From contig CAJTIR010000001.1 of assembly GCA_910576385.1 (NCBI GenBank), positions 62,001-126,000 of the forward strand: a stretch of DNA of 64,000 nt, written 5' to 3'. Position numbers and translations under genes: made by a program. Under the pieces are notes generated by a model. That model did no database searches. It was not told the origin of the DNA and was given only the letters and a program-made list of their open reading frames with translations. The DNA comes from Lachnospiraceae bacterium (lineage in GTDB: Bacteria > Bacillota > Clostridia > Lachnospirales > Lachnospiraceae). The number at the start of each line of letters is the position of its first letter. Position 1 is the first letter of the stretch. This document shows, one piece after another, positions 28,605-35,590 of the stretch.

Positions 28605-29936
28605 ATGGAAAAGAATCAAAGAAGAGTGGTATGGCTGTTGGTGTGTGCATTATTGTTTGGCAGTATGACAGGATGTGCACCGGAGAAATTATCTAAAATT
28701 TTACAGCAATACCAGCAATCAAAACAGGACGCCAGTCAGTCAGACCAGCAGCAAAAAAACACTGAGCAACATGTAACTAGCCAGCAAGGAACAGGCACAG
28801 ACAGGACGAAAGAGACAGGACAAACAGCAGATAAATCAAATCAGCAAGGGAAACAGACAAATCAGATGACCGAAAGTCCCAGCCAGCAGGGGGCACAGGA
28901 GCTTGAGACAAAGAGCCAGGATGTAAAAGCGCCAGAAAGGTTATCGGTGGGAAAATATGCTTATGAGCAGCTAAATGAGGCAGAGCAGTTGGTTTATGAT
29001 GAGATGTTGGAGGCAATCTTGAATCATGAAAAGACGGTGCCGATATCTACGATTGATACCGAGGTGATGCAGCGTGCCTATACAGCCATTGGCAGTGATT
29101 ATGGCGGATTATTCTGGGTAGAAGGGTATGTATTTACACGGTATACCAAGGGAGAAGAATTGGTCAGTCTGGAATTTTCTCCAAAATATACGATGGAGAA
29201 GGAAGAACGCCAAGAATTGCAAAAGCAGATCGATGAAATGGTGGAGGCCTGGCTTGCAGGAGTTTCCCTCAATGATACGGACTATCAGAAGGCAAAATAT
29301 GTCTATGACATTCTGGCATTGAATACAGAATATGTTGAAGGAGCCAAAGACAGTCAAAATATTATCAGTGTATTTCTTAATAAACAGACAGTATGCCAAG
29401 GATATGCCTGCGCAGTACAGTACTTGTTTAACCAACTGGGGATTGAAAGTACAATTGTCTCAGGAAAGGCATTGGGGGAACCACATGCCTGGAATTTAAT
29501 TTGTCTGGATGGGGATTACTACTATATGGATGCCACTTGGGGAAATAATGGTTATCGAGATAAAGAAGGTGTGGAAACATCTTTTATTGATTACAACTAT
29601 ATGGCAATGACCACTGCACAAATGCAGATGGGACATGAGCCAAATGGAGAAATTCCGTTGCCAGAATGTAGTGCTGTGCTGAATAATTACTATATCAAAG
29701 AAGGATACTATATTGAAACATGGGATCCCGATCAAATTGGAGCCATGCTTGCCCCTGCCTGGGAGGAGCGGCAGGTGATTACATTAAAATTCGGAGACGA
29801 AAATCTTAAGGAGCAGGCATTTCAGTATTTTATCCAAGACGGACATATAGCTGATTACTGCAGCCAGATTACTCAGATCAATTATATAGAAGACAGCCAG
29901 TGGAATGAAATTAGTTTTTGTTTTAATCGGTTGTAA
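28605..29936 (+). CDS. Lipoprotein with transglutaminase-like domain
   Basis: The start is ATG 28605, preceded by GAGGAAGGGA. A signal peptide ends in the lipobox LLFGSMTGC, so the protein should be lipid-anchored outside the membrane. A Gln/Ser/Thr-rich linker of about 80 residues follows. The C-terminal half has a transglutaminase-like core: the Cys in TVCQGYACAVQYL, His in GEPHAWNL and Asp in YYYMDATWG. Such domains act as proteases or cross-linking enzymes on surface proteins or peptidoglycan peptides. Its target is unknown. The gene is 443 codons long and preceded by an unidentified RNA-like leader. Confidence 0.85.
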   Translation: MEKNQRRVVWLLVCALLFGSMTGCAPEKLSKILQQYQQSKQDASQSDQQQKNTEQHVTSQQGTGTDRTKETGQTADKSNQQGKQTNQMTESPSQQGAQELETKSQDVKAPERLSVGKYAYEQLNEAEQLVYDEMLEAILNHEKTVPISTIDTEVMQRAYTAIGSDYGGLFWVEGYVFTRYTKGEELVSLEFSPKYTMEKEERQELQKQIDEMVEAWLAGVSLNDTDYQKAKYVYDILALNTEYVEGAKDSQNIISVFLNKQTVCQGYACAVQYLFNQLGIESTIVSGKALGEPHAWNLICLDGDYYYMDATWGNNGYRDKEGVETSFIDYNYMAMTTAQMQMGHEPNGEIPLPECSAVLNNYYIKEGYYIETWDPDQIGAMLAPAWEERQVITLKFGDENLKEQAFQYFIQDGHIADYCSQITQINYIEDSQWNEISFCFNRL

Positions 29937-30171
29937 AAATGGTCTTTTCAAACGTGGATATTTATGTTAATATAAAGTAGTATTGAAAACTACATTAAAT
30001 CGCAAGAAAGATTTGTGAAGTTATTTTAAAAAACAAATCTACTTAAGAAGAATACGATCACTTAAAATACATACCCAAGGGCATCTCGCTATACCCTTTC
30101 GGACACATCAGAGGACGGCGGGGAAGAATGGCCAAAATTTGTGTATTGCATAGATATTCAGGAGGAAAGAT

Positions 30172-31011
30172 ATGAGCTATAAAATTATTGTTGATAGTTG
30201 TGGTGAATTGCCAGAACGGTTAAAAAAGGATGGTCATTTTCAGACCGTGTCTCTGGAGATTTTTGTAGACGATTATCATATTGTGGATGATGAGACGTTT
30301 GACCAGGCTGAGTTTTTAAGGAGAGTTAAGAAGAGTCCGAATTGTCCCAAATCTACCTGCCCATCTCCAGAACAGTATGTCAACGCTTATGATTGTGAGG
30401 CAGAGCATGTCTATGCAGTGACGCTTTCTTCCCAGCTCAGCGGCTCCTGTAACAGTGCTCAGCTTGGCAGAAAGTTGTATTTGGAGGAAAAAGGAGAAAA
30501 GCAGATTCATGTGTTTGATTCTAAGTCTGCATCCATAGGTCAGACGTTGATTGCCATGAAGATTCAGGAATATGAAGAACAGGGAGTGGACTTTGAGGAA
30601 ATTATCACAAACGTAGAGGCGTTTATTGAGGGCATGAATACTTCTTTTGTGTTGGAAACTTTAGAAACACTTCGTAAAAACGGCCGGCTAAGCAATATCA
30701 AAGCTTTTGTTGTGGGAGCTTTGAATATCAAACCAGTGATGGGAGCGACGCCGGAGGGAACAATCTGTCAGCTTGGCCAGGCAAGAGGAATGGCCAATGC
30801 GGTAGATAAGATGATTACAGATCTTTTGAAAAAGACGATAAATCCCCAAGAAAAAATTTTTGCGATTTCTCATTGTAATGCGCCAAAGCGGGCACAGGAA
30901 GCGGCAAAGAAAGTGCAGGAAATTGGCAATTTTAAAGAAATATTTATCATGGATACCGCGGGAATCAGCAGTATGTATGCCAGTGATGGCGGTATTATTA
31001 TGGCAGTTTAG
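30172..31011 (+). CDS. DegV family fatty-acid-binding protein
   Basis: The 279-residue protein starts YKIIVDSCGELP and carries TCPSPEQYVNAY and the AVTLSSQLSGSCNSAQLG segment, the DegV signature regions that line the lipid pocket. It ends GISSMYASDGGIIMAV. Members such as FakB present fatty acids to the FakA kinase for incorporation into phospholipid. No fakA is adjacent. The 235-base region before it holds a short stem (AAGGG/CCCTT near 30075-30099) of unknown role. Confidence 0.9.
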   Translation: MSYKIIVDSCGELPERLKKDGHFQTVSLEIFVDDYHIVDDETFDQAEFLRRVKKSPNCPKSTCPSPEQYVNAYDCEAEHVYAVTLSSQLSGSCNSAQLGRKLYLEEKGEKQIHVFDSKSASIGQTLIAMKIQEYEEQGVDFEEIITNVEAFIEGMNTSFVLETLETLRKNGRLSNIKAFVVGALNIKPVMGATPEGTICQLGQARGMANAVDKMITDLLKKTINPQEKIFAISHCNAPKRAQEAAKKVQEIGNFKEIFIMDTAGISSMYASDGGIIMAV

Positions 31012-31040
31012 GATCAAAAATGCTTTGAATGGTGAACCGG

Positions 31041-31088
31041 CAAATAGCCGCTGCAATTATCGTATGATTGCAGCGGCTATTTGTTTTT
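31041..31088 (+). terminator. Intrinsic terminator of the DegV gene
   Basis: A perfect 17-bp stem (CAAATAGCCGCTGCAAT at 31041-31057, mirrored at 31067-31083) with a 9-base loop is followed by TTTTT. This is a textbook rho-independent terminator. Confidence 0.9.
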
Positions 31089-31162
31089 GCTGATTTGATA
31101 TGTACCAATATTTTGGCGGGGAAGGTAAACTATTCAGGCGTGTTAAAAATAGAGGAAGCGCA

Positions 31163-31603
31163 TTAGTTTTCTGTGTAGACAGCTTTATCCAATGCAGCTT
31201 GAATGGCATTTAACAGCACCATGGAGGTGTACTGGTTGTCGTCCTCATAGGAGATGTTTTCCAGTGACTGTTTTTCATAAATCTGCTGGCTTAAATTATC
31301 CAGTGCCGGCTGCATCAGCGGGTACATGGCAGCAGTGGTTTCGTCCAGATTTACCAGACTGATAGAGTTGATGTGGTTGTCATCCACCATCACTTCCACA
31401 TCAATGGCATTGTCATTTAATTGTATGGAGGAAGTGTATACTCCCGCCGTATATTTCATAGTTTCTTTCGTGGTTTTGTTTTTGCTGTCTGGCAGGAACA
31501 TAAACACCAGCAGTAAAATCAGCAGAATCCCCAGTACTGCAAAGATTGCTGTATAGATCAGTTCTTTTAAGTGTAGGACAACAATTTTTGTTTTGGAACT
31601 CAC
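31163..31603 (-). CDS. Membrane-anchored FMN_bind-like protein
   Basis: The 146-residue protein has one transmembrane helix (about 15-37) and an external domain. That domain resembles FMN_bind modules: YTAGVYTSSIQL...IDVEVMVDDNHINSISLVNLDET, ending DDNQYTSMVLLNAIQAALDKA. The last segment aligns with the SGATYTSxA flavinylation motif of Rnf/NqrC-type domains, but the SGA part is replaced by DNQ. Covalent FMN attachment is therefore doubtful. It may be a structural or degenerate relative. It is a single gene, upstream of and divergent from tRNA-Gly. Confidence 0.55.
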   Translation of the reverse strand: MSSKTKIVVLHLKELIYTAIFAVLGILLILLLVFMFLPDSKNKTTKETMKYTAGVYTSSIQLNDNAIDVEVMVDDNHINSISLVNLDETTAAMYPLMQPALDNLSQQIYEKQSLENISYEDDNQYTSMVLLNAIQAALDKAVYTEN

Positions 31604-31662
31604 AGGACTCCTCCTTAAATTCTCTTTGCTCTATTATATGAAAAAAAAGTTATAATATGCTA

Positions 31663-31691
31663 TTGACAAATAATTTAACTTGTAGTAAAAT
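31663..31691 (+). promoter_or_regulatory. SigA-type promoter of the tRNA-Gly gene
   Basis: TTGACA (31663-31668) and TAAAAT (31686-31691) are spaced by 17 bases and lie about 30 bases before the tRNA. This is a strong match for a stable-RNA promoter. Confidence 0.75.
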
Positions 31692-31722
31692 ATTATTTGT
31701 CTTTAAGAGATATAAGATATGT

Positions 31723-31795
31723 GCGATAGTGGCGTAGTTGGTAACGCGCGACCTTGCCAAGGTCGAGACCGCGGGTTCGAGCCCCGTCTATCGCT
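31723..31795 (+). tRNA. tRNA-Gly, anticodon GCC
   Basis: The cloverleaf is complete: acceptor stem GCGATAG/CTATCGC, anticodon stem CGACC/GGTCG with loop TTGCCAA, and T-loop GGTTCGAGCC. The anticodon GCC is at 31756-31758 and reads GGC/GGU codons. The discriminator base is T and no CCA is encoded. It stands alone between its own promoter and terminator. Confidence 0.97.
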
Positions 31796-31801
31796 CTACA
31801 G

Positions 31802-31843
31802 AAAAAGAGCCATAAACTTAATCAATAGGTTATGGCTCTTTTT
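31802..31843 (+). terminator. Intrinsic terminator of tRNA-Gly
   Basis: AAAAAGAGCCATAA (31802-31815) pairs with TTATGGCTCTTTTT (31830-31843), leaving a T-rich 3' end 48 bases after the tRNA. Confidence 0.85.
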
Positions 31844-31962
31844 CATGGAATAGATTTTGAATGAAAGCGACTATGATAACAGGCAGAGAAAGATATAATT
31901 ATTCTATATGAACGAAAGTAATGAAAGAGTTAATTCAGTAATCATAAAAATTTACATGAAAA

Positions 31963-31991
31963 AAGCAGTAAACCCATATGAATTACTGCTT
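31963..31991. repeat. Short inverted repeat in the tRNA-downstream region
   Basis: AAGCAGTAA (31963-31971) is mirrored by TTACTGCTT (31983-31991). It lies in a gene-free stretch between the tRNA terminator and the hydrolase relic and probably serves as a weak transcription end. Confidence 0.4.
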
Positions 31992-32021
31992 ATACTTAAT
32001 CGCTTTTAAAATATTAGCAAT

Positions 32022-32135
32022 TTAGTATTTTTCAGTTCGTAATAACCAGTTCCTAACTAAAGAGTGAAACAATTCAGGCTGTTCTATCTGTAAATTATGT
32101 CTTGCTGTATCAATTACTGAAAAAGTTGCTAACAT
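32022..32135 (-). pseudogene. Relic of an alpha/beta hydrolase C-terminus
   Basis: The minus-strand 37-codon frame reads MLATFSVIDTARHNLQIEQP and then ELFHSLVRNWLLRTEKY. The ARHNLQIEQPELFHSLVRNWL part is the catalytic-histidine end of an alpha/beta hydrolase (compare the GH.lqiEqPe.fn..v..WL pattern). There is no ribosome binding site, and a stop lies four codons upstream in frame. Only this tail remains, so it is a gene fragment. Confidence 0.6.
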
Positions 32136-32213
32136 ATTTATATATCATCGTAAGTGACCTCCAACTTTCTAAGAGTTATTATTAGCATATTTTATCATAT
32201 CATGAAATCCTAA

Positions 32214-32250
32214 AAAAAGGCTCCCAACTGTCCATAGCTGGGAGCTTTTC
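32214..32250 (-). terminator. Intrinsic terminator of the small membrane protein gene
   Basis: On the minus strand GCTCCCAGCT pairs with AGTTGGGAGC (one G-U) and is followed by a run of seven T residues. It lies 30 bases after the stop of the gene at 32280. Confidence 0.8.
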
Positions 32251-32279
32251 ATACTGTTATTTTGGGTTGTGGTCTATCG

Positions 32280-32546
32280 TTATTCTTCCGCTGTAGTGTC
32301 TGCTGTCTGCAGTGTATTCATATATTCACTCAATGCATCTAAGTTTACCTCGGTCTGTGTGGGTGTGCTGCTTTTTTGCTGGGTATGGAAATATCCATAA
32401 GCAGAATAACCTACCCAGCCGATCACTGCGATACATACGACAGTCCCGCAGGCCGCGGCAATGGTGTTCTTGATCTTTTCTTTTTTCATGGTCTTTTTGC
32501 GGGTTGCTTTTTCCGCTTTATAACGGTCTACTTTTGCCTGACTCAT
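32280..32546 (-). CDS. Small single-pass membrane protein, unknown function
   Basis: The 88-residue protein has a very basic N-terminus (KAEKATRKKTMKKEKIKN), one transmembrane helix at about 30-50 (AAACGTVVCIAVIGWVGYSAYGY) and an acidic Thr-rich external tail. GAAGGAGA precedes the ATG, and a strong terminator follows. I do not recognise a family. Conserved small membrane proteins of this shape occur in Lachnospiraceae. Confidence 0.65.
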   Translation of the reverse strand: MSQAKVDRYKAEKATRKKTMKKEKIKNTIAAACGTVVCIAVIGWVGYSAYGYFHTQQKSSTPTQTEVNLDALSEYMNTLQTADTTAEE

Positions 32547-32649
32547 GGTAATTCTCCTTCGTTCATTATTTTTCTGTTCTAAGTATACACCAATTTTGTG
32601 AAAAAGTCTTGAATTTTTGAAAAAATTTTGAGAATGTGGTAAAATAAAT

Positions 32650-32813
32650 GTTACTGTTCACTCCACGCCATTCGCAAAGGCGCTTACAGCGCTTTCCCAC
32701 TGCGTTGCAGTTAACTTTGCTCATAAACCGGCGTTCCCTTCGTCAGCACAAATGGAGAAATCATCATGCAAGCATGTGATTGTCTCCATATTGGCTGACG
32801 AGTGAACTGTAAC
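32650..32813. repeat. 164-bp structured palindromic element upstream of thyA
   Basis: The ends GTTACTGTTCACTC (32650-32663) and GAGTGAACTGTAAC (32800-32813) are inverted repeats with one mismatch. Inside, 32741-32800 folds into a long hairpin with the arms CGTCAGC/GCTGACG, ATGGAGA/TCTCCAT and CATGC/GCATG. The element is GC-richer than its flanks and non-coding. It could be a miniature mobile element or a long leader hairpin before thyA; no second copy is in this window. Confidence 0.6.
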
Positions 32814-32912
32814 AGATAAATAATTATGTGTAAATGCCAATGGGTGAAAATATAAAAGAATTTCTACGATACACAAGGATAAAAATGGCAGACACACCAA
32901 AAGGAGGTAGTC

Positions 32913-33761
32913 ATGAGTTTAGCAGATCATATTTTTATAGATATGTGTGAAGATATTTTAAAAAATGGTGTCAGTACAGAAGGGGAGAAGGTGCGTCCGC
33001 ACTGGGAGGATGGCAGCAGCGCTTATACGGTCAAAAAATTTGGCGTGGTCAACCGCTATGATTTGGCGAAGGAATTTCCTGCCATTACTCTGCGAAAGAC
33101 AGCTATTAAGAGCTGCACGGATGAAATTCTCTGGATTTGGCAGCGAAAATCAAATAATATTCACGATTTAAACAGTCATATTTGGGATCAGTGGGCGGAC
33201 GAGACAGGTTCGATCGGCAAAGCGTATGGGTATCAGATGGGAGTAAAGCATCTATATAAAGAAGGGATGATAGATCAGGTGGACCGGGTTCTCTATGATT
33301 TAAAACACAATCCTTTCAGCCGCCGTATCATGACAAACATGTATGTGCATCAGGATTTAAGTGAGATGAACCTCTACCCTTGTGCCTACAGCATGACTTT
33401 TAATGTCACTCAGAAAAAAGGACAGGAACGGCTTATCTTGAATGCCGTATTGAATCAACGGTCTCAGGACATTTTAACTGCCAATAATTGGAATGTATGC
33501 CAGTATGCAGTGTTGATGCATATGTTAGCGCAAGTCTGTGATATGGAGGTGGGAGAGTTAGTACATGTGATTGCTGACGCCCATATTTATGATCGTCATA
33601 TTCCATTGGTGGAAGAGCTGATTCAAAGAGAGACACATCCGGCCCCAGTATTCTGGCTTAATCCAGAGATAAAGGATTTCTATGCATTTACAACGGAGGA
33701 TGTAAGATTAGAAAATTATGTGACAGGGCCGCAGATCAAAGATATTCCCGTGGCGGTGTAG
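32913..33761 (+). CDS. thyA: Thymidylate synthase
   Basis: The 282-residue protein has the nucleophile Cys157 in NLYPCAYSMTFNV, the phosphate-binding NQRSQDILTANNWN segment and the C-terminal DAHIYDRHI. It makes dTMP from dUMP using methylene-tetrahydrofolate. AAAGGAGG precedes the start. The YPCAYSM context differs from the PPCH of E. coli-type enzymes and is closer to the variant seen in Bacillus and clostridia. It is followed 18 bases later by folA, which regenerates the folate it oxidises. Confidence 0.95.
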   Translation: MSLADHIFIDMCEDILKNGVSTEGEKVRPHWEDGSSAYTVKKFGVVNRYDLAKEFPAITLRKTAIKSCTDEILWIWQRKSNNIHDLNSHIWDQWADETGSIGKAYGYQMGVKHLYKEGMIDQVDRVLYDLKHNPFSRRIMTNMYVHQDLSEMNLYPCAYSMTFNVTQKKGQERLILNAVLNQRSQDILTANNWNVCQYAVLMHMLAQVCDMEVGELVHVIADAHIYDRHIPLVEELIQRETHPAPVFWLNPEIKDFYAFTTEDVRLENYVTGPQIKDIPVAV

Positions 33762-33779
33762 AAAATAGGAGGGACGATG

Positions 33780-34271
33780 ATGAATTTAATTGCAGCAGTA
33801 GATCAAAATTGGGGAATAGGATTAAAGAATCAGTTGCTGGTACGCATCCCGGAAGATATGAAGTATTTTCGTCAAATGACTACTGGCAAAGTAGTGGTCA
33901 TGGGCAGAAAAACTTTGGAGAGTTTTCCAGGCGGACAGCCCTTGAGTAACCGAACCAATATTGTGCTGACAACAGATCAAAATTATCAGAAGAAGAATGC
34001 TGTAGTAGTACACAGTCTGGAAGAACTCTTTCATAACCTGCAGCAGTACCAATCTGAGGATGTCTTTGTGATTGGCGGAGAAAGTATTTATCGTCAGTTA
34101 CTAGACCAGTGTGAGACTGCATATATTACAAAGATTGATTATCAATATCAGGCGGATGCCTGGTTTCCAAATTTAGACGAATTACCGCAGTGGGAGATTA
34201 CCGCAAAGAGTGAGGAGCAGACATATTTTGACTTGGAATATTACTTTTTAAAATATCAGGGAACGATTTAG
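33780..34271 (+). CDS. folA: Dihydrofolate reductase
   Basis: The 163-residue protein (from the second of two tandem ATGs, six bases after AGGAGGG) starts MNLIAAVDQNWGIGLKNQLLVRIPEDMKYFR. This carries the Met20-loop region and the substrate carboxylate (Asp/Glu) in PEDM. KVVVMGRKTLESFP and VFVIGGESIYRQLL are the NADPH-binding motifs. It reduces dihydrofolate to tetrahydrofolate, needed after the thymidylate synthase reaction encoded just upstream. Confidence 0.95.
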   Translation: MNLIAAVDQNWGIGLKNQLLVRIPEDMKYFRQMTTGKVVVMGRKTLESFPGGQPLSNRTNIVLTTDQNYQKKNAVVVHSLEELFHNLQQYQSEDVFVIGGESIYRQLLDQCETAYITKIDYQYQADAWFPNLDELPQWEITAKSEEQTYFDLEYYFLKYQGTI

Positions 34272-34347
34272 AACCCTATGGAAAGATAAATTTAGATCAT
34301 TCAAATTTATTTGAAAGGTCTAAAGAGCTATTTTTCAGGGTTCTAAA
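34267..34347. repeat. Nested inverted repeat after folA
   Basis: TTTAGAACCCT (34267-34277) and AGGGTTCTAAA (34337-34347) form a perfect outer 11-bp stem. Inside, TTTAGATC and GGTCTAAA plus CAAAT and ATTTG can pair. The left arm overlaps the folA stop codon. It may end or stabilise the thyA-folA transcript; there is no T-run. Confidence 0.5.
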
Positions 34348-34378
34348 TAGTTATGAATTAAGAAAAGAAGTGGAAGCT

Positions 34379-35329
34379 ATGGAAAATTTTATTTTTAGCA
34401 TCAATGTGACGGTACCGATTTTTCTAGTGATGGTGATTGGCTGGGGATTAAAGCAGATTGGCATATTGAATGACAATTTTGTGACCACAGCAAATAAATT
34501 TAATTTTGAGGTGACGCTGCCGGTTATGCTGTTTCGCAATATTTCTTCTGTGGATATCAAAGCAGTGTTCGATCTGAATTATGTAATGTTCTGCGCACTG
34601 GCAAGTACTGTGTGTTTTTGGGCGATCTGGGGCGGCACAAAACTGTTTTTAAAAGATCAGTATATGAGAGGAGCCTTTGTGCAGGCTTCTTTTCGCAGCA
34701 GTGCGGCTGTGATGGGACTTGCATTTATTGAGAATCTCTATGGCAAATCGGCGATGGGGCCGTTAATGATTGTTGGAGCTGTGCCCCTCTATAACATTTA
34801 TTCTGTGATTGTGTTGACCTTTGAAGGGCAGGGGCAGACAGACACCGAACAGTCAGGCAAGATTCGTGAGGCATTTTATAATATTTTGAAAAATCCCATT
34901 ATCATCAGTATTTTTCTGGGACTTGCGGTCTCTCTGTGCGGCCTGGATTTTCCAGTGCTGATGGATAAAACGGTGGACAGCATCGCACAGATCGCAACGC
35001 CGTTAGCGCTGGTGACGCTGGGAGCTGGCTATGAGGGCAGAAAGGCATTGGCAAAAATAAAGCCCACACTGGCTGCTTCTTTGATTAAACTGGTTTTACA
35101 GCCAGCTTTTTTGCTTCCAGTGGCAGCGTTGCTGGGATTTACTGGGGAAAAAATGATAGGCATTTTAATTATGCTGGCCTCGCCGACAACGCCGAGCTGT
35201 TATATTATGGCAAAAAACATGAAAAATGATGGGACGTTGACAGCAAGTATTGTGGTGATGACGACATTGTTGGCTTCCTTTACCTTGACAGGGTGGATTT
35301 TTCTGTTAAAGACCGTGGGATTGATCTAA
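34379..35329 (+). CDS. AEC (auxin efflux carrier) family permease
   Basis: The start is either GTG 34370 or ATG 34379; the latter has GGAAG just upstream and is used here. The roughly 316-residue protein has ten hydrophobic helices in two five-helix halves, with a charged central loop (EGQGQTDTEQSGKIREA). It carries the family residues IGWGLKQIGILND near the N-terminus and LASPTTPSCYIMAKN near the C-terminus. AEC carriers in bacteria move organic acids such as malate or malonate. The substrate here is unknown. Confidence 0.85.
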   Translation: MENFIFSINVTVPIFLVMVIGWGLKQIGILNDNFVTTANKFNFEVTLPVMLFRNISSVDIKAVFDLNYVMFCALASTVCFWAIWGGTKLFLKDQYMRGAFVQASFRSSAAVMGLAFIENLYGKSAMGPLMIVGAVPLYNIYSVIVLTFEGQGQTDTEQSGKIREAFYNILKNPIIISIFLGLAVSLCGLDFPVLMDKTVDSIAQIATPLALVTLGAGYEGRKALAKIKPTLAASLIKLVLQPAFLLPVAALLGFTGEKMIGILIMLASPTTPSCYIMAKNMKNDGTLTASIVVMTTLLASFTLTGWIFLLKTVGLI

Positions 35330-35352
35330 ATAAAAAAGGTCAGAGAACTTTT

Positions 35353-35505
35353 ATGGTATAATATCGCTAGATATTATACGCGCCGGAGTGCGCATAGACA
35401 ACCATGTCATTGCGCAGCAATTCATGGTATAATATCGCTAGATATTATACGCGCCGGAGTGCGCATAGACAACCATGTCATTGCGCAGCAATTCATGGTA
35501 TCATA
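35353..35505. repeat. 71-bp tandem duplication upstream of ilvB
   Basis: The segment 35353-35423 is repeated identically at 35424-35494, and an 11-base start of a third unit follows. Each unit holds a perfect hairpin (GTATAATATC, loop GCTA, GATATTATAC), whose left arm contains TATAAT, and a second dyad built of CCATG/CATGG around TTGCGCAGCAA. The repeat ends about 85 bases before the ilvB start. Confidence 0.85.
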
Positions 35506-35590
35506 AAAAAGTACTTTCCCAAATGAAGGTTATCTGTTACAATAACAGGAAAACCATTGAGACAGATGGAAAAGTAAGAGGTGAAAAATA

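Noticed and set aside
30060-30170. Known riboswitch upstream of the DegV gene
   Set aside because: Only a short AAGGG/CCCTT stem is present; no consensus of a riboswitch class I know could be matched.
35353-35505. CRISPR-like array
   Set aside because: The units are contiguous 71-bp tandem repeats without unique spacers, and no cas genes are nearby.
35330-35590. T-box or leucine attenuator before ilvB
   Set aside because: No T-box consensus, specifier stem or leader peptide rich in branched-chain codons is visible; only the tandem repeat is present.
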